Source: an uncultured Dechloromonas sp.
GTDB lineage: Bacteria; Pseudomonadota; Gammaproteobacteria; Burkholderiales; Rhodocyclaceae
Direction: 5' to 3'
Assembly: GCA_946477505.1 (NCBI GenBank)
Contig: CAMKYP010000145.1
Span: forward strand, 1-8,538
DNA: 8,538 bases
Below the pieces are notes generated by a model. It was not told the origin of the DNA. It saw only the letters and a program-made list of their open reading frames with translations, and made no database searches. Position numbers and translations under genes: made by a program. Below are positions 1 through 6,162 of the stretch, one piece after another (the first letter of the stretch is position 1; each line of letters begins with the position of its first letter).

Positions 1-65
1 CTCATTTTCTGCAGATGTTCTTTCTGGAAACCGCAGGAGTCGCAGCGATATTCGTAAATCGGCAT
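1..65 (-). CDS. FmdB-family zinc-ribbon protein (3' end beyond window)
   Basis: Only the first 21 codons lie in the window, reading MPIYEYRCDSCGFQKEHLQKM. This is the hallmark N-terminus of the FmdB/CxxC_CxxC_SSSS small zinc-ribbon family: the MPIYEYRC opening with a first CxxC pair at residues 8 and 11. The second CxxC pair, expected some 20 residues later, would be outside the window. Members are about 70-110 residues long and are named after a putative regulator of formamidase/amidase expression, but their molecular role is poorly defined. The ATG start is well supported by GGAGGA at 71-76, five bases upstream. In betaproteobacteria this gene often precedes a DUF502 gene and aspS; that cannot be checked here. 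The family call is firm, the function is unknown. Confidence 0.9.
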   Translation of the reverse strand, partial: MPIYEYRCDSCGFQKEHLQKM

Positions 66-70
66 CAGAG

Positions 71-92
71 TCCTCCAAAACCTTGAATTATA
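71..92 (-). promoter_or_regulatory. Ribosome binding site and candidate -10 box of the fmdB-type gene
   Basis: On the minus strand a perfect TATAAT lies at 92-87, and the Shine-Dalgarno GGAGGA lies at 76-71, five bases before the ATG at 65. Transcription would start near position 80, giving a leader of about 15 bases. No good -35 box sits 16-18 bases upstream: the hexamer at 17-base spacing is TATAAC (115-110). The promoter would therefore be weak alone or need an activator. The ribosome binding site is clear; the promoter is inferred from the -10 match and its position. Confidence 0.5.
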
Positions 93-115
93 ACCGAGAG
101 TTCAGGTCGGTTATA
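89..115. repeat. Perfect 9-bp inverted repeat between pilD and the fmdB-type gene
   Basis: On the plus strand TATAACCGA (89-97) and TCGGTTATA (107-115) are exact reverse complements separated by nine bases, so the arm centres are 18 bp apart. The downstream arm (as read for the fmdB-type gene) overlaps the TATAAT box at 87-92, and the other arm covers the -35 region. It could be an operator for a dimeric regulator or an RNA hairpin at the end of the pilD transcript. No continuous T-run follows it in the pilD direction, so it is not a standard intrinsic terminator. Confidence 0.55.
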
Positions 116-135
116 TTGGGGCCGATTTGCCGTTT

Positions 136-987
136 TCAACCGATCATGCCGAGATAGGCGCTGGTAATCTGTGGTCCCCAGAAAAGAGCGATTGCCCCGG
201 CTGCAGCAAGGTAGGGGCCGAACGGAATGGGGATGTTTCGGCCGTGGCGTGCGGCGACGATCAGGGTGATGCCGACTGCTGCACCGACAACAGAGGAGAG
301 CAGGATGATGGCCGGCAGCATTTGCCAGCCGAGCCAAGCGCCGAGGGCGGCGAGCAGCTTGAAGTCGCCATAGCCCATGCCTTCCTTGCCGGTGGCCAGC
401 TTGAACAGCCAAAACACGCTCCACAAGGCCAGATAGCCGGTCATGGCACCGATGACGGCCGACGAAAGGTCACAATAGGTGGTCCATAGATTGAATGCCA
501 AGCCCAGCCACAACAGCGGCAAAGTGATCGAGTCGGGAAGAAGCTGCGTGTCGAGGTCGATGCCGGAGAGGGCAATCAATGCCCAAATCAAAAGTAGCGC
601 ACCTGCTGCCTGGGTAGTGGGGCCGAAATGCCAGGCCGCATAGGCCGACAACACGCCAGTCAGTGCTTCGACGATCGGGTATCGGGCCGAAATGGCTGCA
701 CCGCAGCCTGAGCACTTGCCGCGCAGGATTAGCAGATAGCTGATTAGAGGGATGTTTTCCAGGGCAGTGATCTGGTGGCCGCAGGATGGGCAGCGGGAGC
801 GAGGCTTGGCGAGTGACAGCGTTTCCACGGGAGCAGCCTCTTCGCCGCGCAGTTCCGCACACTGGGATCGCCAGTCGTTTTCCATCATCCTTGGCAGGCG
901 ATGGATGACAACGTTCAAAAAACTGCCGACGCAGAGCCCCAATAGGCCAGCAGCAAGCGCTAGCCCCCCCAAAGTTTCCGGAATCAT
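136..987 (-). CDS. pilD: Prepilin leader peptidase / N-methyltransferase PilD
   Basis: This 283-residue inner-membrane aspartyl protease cleaves the leader of type IV prepilins (and usually type II secretion pseudopilins) and N-methylates the new N-terminus. An N-terminal helix (about 5-28) leads into the methyltransferase-type cytoplasmic domain, with the zinc tetrad C66-P-S-C69 and C92-S-G-C95. The conserved ENIPLISY and ISARYPIVE segments flank the second pair. The catalytic aspartates are D144 in GIDLDTQLLPD and D208 in the GYGD motif (205-208). Several further helices follow, and the length fits the family. The start is the ATG at 987-985, which shares its A with the pilC stop codon (TGATG), implying translational coupling; no strong ribosome binding site is visible. 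The open frame continues upstream inside pilC to 1530, but that part is antisense-free shadow without PilD features. A run of seven G lies at codons 6-8. Confidence 0.96.
   Translation of the reverse strand: MIPETLGGLALAAGLLGLCVGSFLNVVIHRLPRMMENDWRSQCAELRGEEAAPVETLSLAKPRSRCPSCGHQITALENIPLISYLLILRGKCSGCGAAISARYPIVEALTGVLSAYAAWHFGPTTQAAGALLLIWALIALSGIDLDTQLLPDSITLPLLWLGLAFNLWTTYCDLSSAVIGAMTGYLALWSVFWLFKLATGKEGMGYGDFKLLAALGAWLGWQMLPAIILLSSVVGAAVGITLIVAARHGRNIPIPFGPYLAAAGAIALFWGPQITSAYLGMIG
964..970 (-). repeat. Seven-G homopolymer near the start of pilD
   Basis: The plus strand reads seven C at 964-970, which is TTG GGG GGG in pilD codons 6-8 (Leu-Gly-Gly), about 18 bases after the start codon. 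Slippage here would shift the pilD frame very early. A similar seven-G run lies inside ffh at 6928-6934, where phase variation is implausible, so the tract may only reflect glycine codon choice. Confidence 0.6.
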
Positions 988-2210
988 CAAACGACCGATC
1001 CGAGTTTGAAGATGGGCAGGTACATGGCCACCACCATGCCGCCGATCAGGGTGCCAAGGATAACCATGATCATCGGCTCCATGAGGCTGGACATGGCTTC
1101 GACGGCATCGTCGACTTCCTGTTCGAAGAAGTCGGCAACCTTTCCGAGCATCGAGTCCAGCGCACCGGACTCTTCGCCGATGGCGACCATTTGGGTGACC
1201 ATGTTGGGGAACAGGTTGGTGTTCTGCATCGATGTCGTCAGGTTCGTGCCGCTGGCGACCTCGCCCTGGATTTGCCGGGTAGCCATCTTGTATACAAAAT
1301 TGCCGGATGCTCCGCCTACCGACTCCAGCGATTCGACCAGGGGAACACCTGCGGCGAACATGGTCGACAGGGTGCGGGTCCACCGGGCAATGACGGATTT
1401 GCGAACGATGTCGCCAAAAACCGGCATTCTGAGCAGTAGGCGGTCCATCGCCATCTGCACCTTTTCCGAGCGTTTCCAGGACTCCAGGAATGCATAGAGG
1501 CCACCGCCTATGGCGCCGAAAATGGCCCACCAGTAGGCGACGAAGAAATCGGAGATGGCGATGACGAGTAACGTTGGTGCCGGTAGGTCCGCTCCGAAGC
1601 TCTTGAATACGTCCTTGAAGGCCGGGATCACGAAGATCATGATGACGGCGGTAATGACGAAGGCGACCACGATCACCGCGATGGGGTAGAACAGGGCCGA
1701 TTTGATTTTGCTCTTGATGGCAAGAATCTTTTCCTTGTAGGTTGCCAGGCGGTCAAGCAGGGTGTCGAGAATACCCGCCTGCTCGCCTGCGGCAACCAAG
1801 TTGCAGAACAAGGCGTCGAAATGCAGCGGATATTTGCGGAATGCTTGAGACAGTGAACTGCCAGTCTCCACATCGGCCTTGATGTCCAGCAGGAGTTTGC
1901 CTACGGCGGGATTGGCATGGCCGCGACCAACGATGTCGAAGGACTGCAGGAGCGGGACACCGGATTTCATCATCGTCGCCAGTTGGCGGGTGAACAGGGT
2001 GATGTCCTTGTCGGTAATCTTGCCACCGGTCTTGAAACGCAGCTTCTTGACCTTGGCGTTGGCTATGCCCTGTCGGCGCAAGGTCGTTTGGACGACCGAC
2101 TCGCTGGCTGCGCGCATTTCGCCGCGTACGGCTTTCCCGTCCTTATTTTTTCCCTCCCACTGGAAAGTGCTTTCCTTGACTGCCGGGGCCTTCGGTCGAG
2201 CGGTAGCCAT
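987..2210 (-). CDS. pilC: Type IV pilus inner-membrane platform protein PilC
   Basis: This 407-residue polytopic protein of the T2SSF/GspF family forms the inner-membrane platform that couples the PilB (and PilT) motors to pilin polymerisation. The N-terminal 60 residues resemble the usual PilC leader (FQWEGKNKDGKAVRGEMRA near 16-34). Two homologous T2SSF repeats follow, roughly at residues 69-192 and 272-394. Each carries the characteristic acidic-glycine signature: GEQAG at 142-146 and GEESG at 345-349. Hydrophobic segments are at about 172-195, 211-243 and 377-400. The ATG at 2210-2208 is preceded by AAAGGGA about six bases upstream, a good ribosome binding site. It starts 15 bases after pilB ends and overlaps pilD by one base, so the three genes are almost surely one operon. 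Length and motifs are typical and I see nothing broken. Confidence 0.97.
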   Translation of the reverse strand: MATARPKAPAVKESTFQWEGKNKDGKAVRGEMRAASESVVQTTLRRQGIANAKVKKLRFKTGGKITDKDITLFTRQLATMMKSGVPLLQSFDIVGRGHANPAVGKLLLDIKADVETGSSLSQAFRKYPLHFDALFCNLVAAGEQAGILDTLLDRLATYKEKILAIKSKIKSALFYPIAVIVVAFVITAVIMIFVIPAFKDVFKSFGADLPAPTLLVIAISDFFVAYWWAIFGAIGGGLYAFLESWKRSEKVQMAMDRLLLRMPVFGDIVRKSVIARWTRTLSTMFAAGVPLVESLESVGGASGNFVYKMATRQIQGEVASGTNLTTSMQNTNLFPNMVTQMVAIGEESGALDSMLGKVADFFEQEVDDAVEAMSSLMEPMIMVILGTLIGGMVVAMYLPIFKLGSVV

Positions 2211-2225
2211 GCGTTGTCCCTTTGA

Positions 2226-3941
2226 TTAAGCGTTGGTGGTGCTGAGAACCTCGTCGAGCGAGGTGACACCTTGTTTGACTTTTTGCAATCCGGATTCCCG
2301 GAGGTCCTTGACGCCTTCGGCCTTGGCCTGAACCGCCAGATCCAGCGCTGATGCGCCACTCATGATCATGCGCTGCATGGCCTCCGAGATGGGCATTACC
2401 TGATAGATGCCAACCCGTCCCTTATACCCTGTTCCCTTGCACCGGTCGCATCCCCCGGGGCCGTATAGGGTCCACGAACCATCGAGGTCGCTTTCGGCAT
2501 ACCCGGCATCCAATAGTGCCTGCCGTGGGACTTCCATCGGTTTCTTGCAATTGCAAAGGCGGCGAGCCAAGCGTTGTGCCGTGATCAGCAGAACGCTGGA
2601 GGCGATGTTGAAGGTGGGAACGCCCATGTTCATCAAGCGGGTCAGGGTCTGCGGGGCGTCGTTGGTATGCAGCGTGGACAGGACCAAGTGGCCGGTCTGG
2701 GCTGCTTTGATCGATATTTCGGCCGTTTCCAGATCGCGGATTTCGCCGACCATGATGATGTCCGGGTCCTGGCGCAGGAAGGCCTTGAGAGCAACAGGAA
2801 AGGTCAGGCCGGCGCGGTCATCGACGTTGACTTGGTTGATGCCGGCCAGGTTGATTTCAGCCGGATCCTCGGCGGTGGAAATGTTGATGCCGTCCTTGTT
2901 CAGTATGTTGAGGCAGGTGTAGAGCGAAACCGTCTTGCCGGAGCCTGTCGGACCGGTGACCAGCACCATGCCGTAGGGACGGCTGATGGCGTCGAGCAGG
3001 GCGGCTTTTTGTTCCGGTTCATAGCCCAGTGCCTCGATGCCGAGTGTGGCGGAGGTTGGGTCCAGAATACGCATCACGATTTTTTCGCCTTGCAAGGTAG
3101 GCAAGGTGCTGACCCGGAAGTCGATTGCTCGGGTCTTGGACAGGACAAGCTTCATCCGGCCGTCCTGCGGCACACGTTTTTCAGCGATATTCAGTCGCGA
3201 GATGACCTTGATGCGTGATGCGATTTTTTCCTTGATGGCGAGCGGTGGGGTAGCGACTTCGCGCAGGATGCCGTCAACGCGGAAACGAATCCGATAGAAC
3301 TTCTCGTAAGGTTCGAAATGAATGTCCGATGCGCCATCGTTAATGGCATCGAGGAGCATTTTTTGGATGAATTTGACGACCGGTGCGTCGTCAATTTCCT
3401 GGCCGGCTGCATCGTCTGACTTTGCGGCAGCTTCTTCGTCGAGGAAGTCGAGGTTGATATCGTCGTTGGCAATGTTTTTCAGCGCCTCGGCGGCCGACTC
3501 GGCGTATTTGCCGACCAGCGGAGCGAGTTTGGGGTGCTCAACGACGATCGGGTCGACGGCAAGGCCTGTCTGGAAGCGGATTTCATCCAGGGCACGCAAG
3601 TTCGTCGGATCGGCGATGGCGACGGATAGACGATTGCCGCGCTTGTTGAGCGGAATGACCTTGTGTGTGGCGATCAGCTTGCGGTCGATGGCGTCGGCCG
3701 GGATGTGTGCTTCGTCGAAGGCGTTTAGGTCGAGCAGCGGATAGCCGAAGGTGTCGGCAACAAAGCGGGCGACATCCAGCGCACTGGCCTTTTGGCTGGC
3801 AATGATCTGTTCGATCAGCGATGTTTTGCTGTTATTGGCTTGTGCCAGCAGTTGCTCGGCCTCGGCCTCCTTGAGCTGCCCGGCCTGAACAAGCGCGCGC
3901 GCCAAGCCGCTAAGAGGAGGATTTTGAGGTGTTACTGCCAT
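2226..3941 (-). CDS. pilB: Type IV pilus assembly ATPase PilB
   Basis: This 571-residue cytoplasmic hexameric ATPase powers pilus extension. An N-terminal GspE/MshEN-type domain lies at about 10-160 (around FGYPLLDLNAFDE), then a linker, the N2 domain (about 185-300) and the RecA-like ATPase domain. Visible motifs are the Walker A GPTGSGKT (330-337), the Asp box STAEDPAEI (355-363), the Walker B IIMVGEIRD (395-403, with E400) and the His box GHLVLSTLHTNDA (417-429). A four-cysteine zinc site is formed by C463, C465, C498 and C501. PilC and PilD neighbours and the overall sequence support PilB over the type II ATPase GspE. The ATG at 3941-3939 is the first start after an in-frame TAA in the leader. 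No convincing Shine-Dalgarno precedes it, which is unusual next to the strong one of pilC. Confidence 0.97.
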   Translation of the reverse strand: MAVTPQNPPLSGLARALVQAGQLKEAEAEQLLAQANNSKTSLIEQIIASQKASALDVARFVADTFGYPLLDLNAFDEAHIPADAIDRKLIATHKVIPLNKRGNRLSVAIADPTNLRALDEIRFQTGLAVDPIVVEHPKLAPLVGKYAESAAEALKNIANDDINLDFLDEEAAAKSDDAAGQEIDDAPVVKFIQKMLLDAINDGASDIHFEPYEKFYRIRFRVDGILREVATPPLAIKEKIASRIKVISRLNIAEKRVPQDGRMKLVLSKTRAIDFRVSTLPTLQGEKIVMRILDPTSATLGIEALGYEPEQKAALLDAISRPYGMVLVTGPTGSGKTVSLYTCLNILNKDGINISTAEDPAEINLAGINQVNVDDRAGLTFPVALKAFLRQDPDIIMVGEIRDLETAEISIKAAQTGHLVLSTLHTNDAPQTLTRLMNMGVPTFNIASSVLLITAQRLARRLCNCKKPMEVPRQALLDAGYAESDLDGSWTLYGPGGCDRCKGTGYKGRVGIYQVMPISEAMQRMIMSGASALDLAVQAKAEGVKDLRESGLQKVKQGVTSLDEVLSTTNA

Positions 3942-3973
3942 CGAATGAGCTTAAATGCCGTATAGATCGGTTG

Positions 3974-4002
3974 ATAATGCTACGCAGCAAGCTGTTTGTA
4001 AA
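3974..4002 (-). promoter_or_regulatory. Candidate sigma-70 promoter of the pilBCD operon
   Basis: In the 77-base gap between the corB-type gene and pilB, the minus strand shows TTTACA (4002-3997, five of six to the -35 consensus), a 17-base spacer, and CATTAT (3979-3974, four of six to the -10 consensus). Transcription would start near 3967, giving a leader of about 25 bases. I looked for a sigma-54 pattern (GG, ten bases, GC) here and did not find one. The gap contains no obvious intrinsic terminator for the upstream gene, so some readthrough into pilB is possible. Confidence 0.45.
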
Positions 4003-4018
4003 GGTTCGTCCACCTTGT

Positions 4019-5290
4019 TCAATCCCGCGCTGGGCGGAATATGCGGACGGTTACCACGCGCCGATCTTTTGTCTGAAGGATTTCCACGGCAATGCCTGCC
4101 AGTTTGATGCTGATTCCCGACTCCGGGATGTCCTGAAAGTGCTCGAGTATCAGGCCGTTGAGTGTTTTGGGGCCGTCCAGTGGAAAGTCGAGGCCGAGCA
4201 TCCGGTTAATGTCGCGCAGTTGGCGCGAACCTTCGACAATCGCTTCGCCTTTTTCGGACCAGCTGAGTTCTTGTCCAAGGCCCGGAATGGAGGTCGTGAA
4301 GTCGCCGACAAACTCCTCGATGATGTCTTCCAGCGTTAATAGGCCAAGAATTTCGCCGTACTCGTCGACAACAAATCCGATGCGTTGCCTGTTTTCCTGG
4401 AAAAAGGCCAGTTGGGAAAATGCCGGAGTGCCGGCGGGAATGTAATAAGGTGGTTGCACTTGCTGCATCAGCGCGCTCTCGTCGAATGAGTCGTCGCCGA
4501 TGCTTCCCAGCAGGCGGCGAACCGGAAGCATGCCGAGCAGTTGGTCGAGAGATTCGCGGCATGCCGGCAGTCGGCTGTGGTGGCTGGTGGCCAGTTGGCT
4601 TTTTACTTCCTCCCATGGGCGGTCGAGGTCGAGAATCTCGATATTGCCGCGGGGAGTCATCACGTCTTCGACGGTGATTCGGTTCAGCTCGAACAGGCTT
4701 GACAGGATCGTCCGGTGTTTTTGCGGGATGATGTGTGACGACTCAAGGACCAGGCTGAGCAGTTCTTCTTGAGATAATTGGGGTGGTTGATTGTTGGTCG
4801 GTGGGGTCAGGCGCAGGGTGCGCAACAGTATGCTGGCGAACAGGTTGATGAACCAGACGATCGGGTAGAACAGCCGCAGCAGGGGCGTAAGGATGTAGCC
4901 GAGCACCAGGGCCAGGCGGTCGGCATGGGTTGCGCCAATGATCTTGGGGGTGATTTCGGCGAATACCAGAATGGCGAAGGTGACGGCCAGGGTTCCAGCG
5001 CCGAGAGCCCATTTTCCTTCGCCGAACAATTCGATCGTGATCACGCTGACCAGCGTAGCGGCCGCAGAGTTGATCAGGTTGTTGCCGAGCAGAATGACGC
5101 CCAGCATTTTGTCCGTCGTGTTCAGGAGCGACAGCGCCTTCTGGGCGCCGTTATGCCCGTTTTGAGCAAGATGTCTCAGGCGGAAGCGATTGGAGGCCAT
5201 CATGGCCGTTTCGCTGAGCGAGAAAAAGGCGGAAATGGCCAACAGCAGCGCGAGCGCGCCTAACTGCACCGTTAAGGGTATGTCGTCCAC
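4019..5290 (-). CDS. corB: CorB/CNNM-family (HlyC/CorC-type) membrane transporter with CBS pair
   Basis: This 423-residue inner-membrane protein has the full CNNM/CorB architecture. The DUF21 transmembrane domain (about 6-190) carries FFSLSETAMM (22-31), the GNN turn (69-71) and AEITPK (111-116). A CBS pair starts at VEDVMTPRGNIEIL (207-220) and ends near EDIIEEFVGD (321-330). A C-terminal CorC_HlyC domain (about 343-420) has the EGSRQLRDIN segment. Characterised relatives export Mg2+ (or affect Mg2+/Co2+ resistance), with the CBS pair sensing Mg-ATP; that role is inferred here. It is most like E. coli YfjD/CorB, which I recall also lying next to ypjD and ffh. The start codon is GTG (5290-5288), three bases after the stop of the ypjD-like gene, with no strong ribosome binding site, so translation is probably coupled. 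Another GTG at codon 8 is a possible alternative start. Confidence 0.88.
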   Translation of the reverse strand: MDDIPLTVQLGALALLLAISAFFSLSETAMMASNRFRLRHLAQNGHNGAQKALSLLNTTDKMLGVILLGNNLINSAAATLVSVITIELFGEGKWALGAGTLAVTFAILVFAEITPKIIGATHADRLALVLGYILTPLLRLFYPIVWFINLFASILLRTLRLTPPTNNQPPQLSQEELLSLVLESSHIIPQKHRTILSSLFELNRITVEDVMTPRGNIEILDLDRPWEEVKSQLATSHHSRLPACRESLDQLLGMLPVRRLLGSIGDDSFDESALMQQVQPPYYIPAGTPAFSQLAFFQENRQRIGFVVDEYGEILGLLTLEDIIEEFVGDFTTSIPGLGQELSWSEKGEAIVEGSRQLRDINRMLGLDFPLDGPKTLNGLILEHFQDIPESGISIKLAGIAVEILQTKDRRVVTVRIFRPARD

Positions 5291-5293
5291 CGA

Positions 5294-6133
5294 TCAAATA
5301 CGCCCGAGCACCACTTCCGCTACGAAGCGACTGCCAACATACGCCAGTATCAGCAAGGCAAATCCAGCCAGCGTCCAGCGCAGGGCGCGTTTGCCGCGCC
5401 AGCCCCAGGCGTGTCGTCCGATCAACAGCGTGGCGAAAATACCCCAGGAAGCGAACGCGAACAGCGTCTTGTGATCAACCGACAGCGGTTTGCCGAACAG
5501 CGCCTCGGAGAAGAAGACGCCGCTTCCGACGGTGAGTGTCAGGAGAATGAAGCCAATCAGCAGCATCTTGAAGAGCAGGGACTCCATGGTCAGTAGCGGG
5601 GGGAGGCTGGCCAGACTGCGTTTCAGCGAGCGATTGTGCAGCGAACGTTCCGTGAAGCCCATAAAGATGGCGTGCAGGGCTGACAGGGTAAGCAGGCTGT
5701 AGGCCAGCATGGCAGCCAGGAAATGCAGCTTGAAGCCGGTGGCGCTGGCGTGGGCGACGAGGTGTACGTTCGGGAAAATGACCGGGAGTACGGCGCAGCC
5801 GGCCGCCAAGGGCAAGACCATCGGCTGCATCCCCTCCATCCGTGCCATGAAGCTCTCCAGCCAGTAAATCAGCACCGCCAGCCACATCATCAGTGATAGC
5901 GCGAAACTGAAGGAGAAACGCATGCCGGCTTCGGTAAACAAGGCATCATAAAGCCCGACGGCGTGAATGACGAGCGCCAAGGCAATGGCGGAACGCTCCC
6001 ATGTTTGCATGGGGCAGGCGACGCACTGGCCCTCGACTTCGCGCCACCGCGTGTTCCAGAAGTGGAAACCGAGGGCGCCATATATCAGGGCGGCGAGGAT
6101 GTGCGGCAGAAGCTGAATTACAATATCGGCCAT
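5294..6133 (-). CDS. ypjD: YpjD-like integral membrane protein, cytochrome c assembly (CcsA) family
   Basis: This 279-residue protein has about eight hydrophobic segments (near 5-23, 47-65, 74-93, 103-121, 135-159, 184-206, 222-239 and 250-270). It resembles the CcsA/CcmC/HemX superfamily of haem-handling membrane proteins in its YpjD branch. Histidines that fit family positions are H137 (KLHFLAAMLAYSLL), H221 (VDHKTLFAFASWG) and H241 (GRHAWGWRGKRALRW). The tryptophan-rich WWD haem-binding signature of true CcsA/CcmF is absent, so a role in cytochrome c maturation is a family inference, not demonstrated. Residues 37-40 form a CVAC pair in the loop after the first helix. The start ATG (6133-6131) is directly preceded by AAGG with no spacer. 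The gene is divergent from ffh and followed by the corB-type gene, an order I recall from E. coli too. Confidence 0.85.
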   Translation of the reverse strand: MADIVIQLLPHILAALIYGALGFHFWNTRWREVEGQCVACPMQTWERSAIALALVIHAVGLYDALFTEAGMRFSFSFALSLMMWLAVLIYWLESFMARMEGMQPMVLPLAAGCAVLPVIFPNVHLVAHASATGFKLHFLAAMLAYSLLTLSALHAIFMGFTERSLHNRSLKRSLASLPPLLTMESLLFKMLLIGFILLTLTVGSGVFFSEALFGKPLSVDHKTLFAFASWGIFATLLIGRHAWGWRGKRALRWTLAGFALLILAYVGSRFVAEVVLGRI

Positions 6134-6162
6134 CCTTGAATTCTACTAGAAGCCCAACTCAC
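6134..6162. promoter_or_regulatory. 29-base divergent gap with candidate promoter elements for the ypjD-like gene and ffh
   Basis: The gap holds TAGAAT on the minus strand (6145-6140), five of six to the -10 consensus and only six bases before the ypjD-type ATG. Initiation from it would give an essentially leaderless transcript. For ffh, TACAAT on the plus strand at 6119-6124 (inside the first codons of the ypjD-type gene) is a five-of-six -10 candidate, with a leader of about 30 bases. Neither has a good -35 box at 16-18 bases. The ffh start has only a weak AGAAG at 6148-6152, ten bases upstream. These are weak, position-based inferences. Confidence 0.3.

Noticed and set aside
127..489. A 120-codon open frame on the plus strand opposite the end of pilD.
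   Set aside because: Low-complexity Gly/Asp/Glu/Gln-rich product mirroring the pilD membrane segments; no independent support.
988..1530. Upstream extension of the pilD reading frame through the pilC gene (to 464 codons).
   Set aside because: The extra 181 residues are rich in Arg/His/Gly without PilD-like or membrane features, and pilC occupies the same strand in another frame with full homology.
2574..3218. A 214-codon open frame on the plus strand opposite pilB.
   Set aside because: It is a composition shadow of pilB: no ribosome binding site or recognisable domain, and pilB shows all its motifs across the same span.
3942..4018. Sigma-54 promoter for the pilus operon.
   Set aside because: A TTGC element exists on the minus strand, but no GG lies ten bases before its GC.
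6001..6162. In-frame upstream extension of ffh (54 codons).
   Set aside because: It lies antisense to the 5' part of the ypjD-like gene, and the ATG at 6163 gives the canonical Ffh N-terminus.
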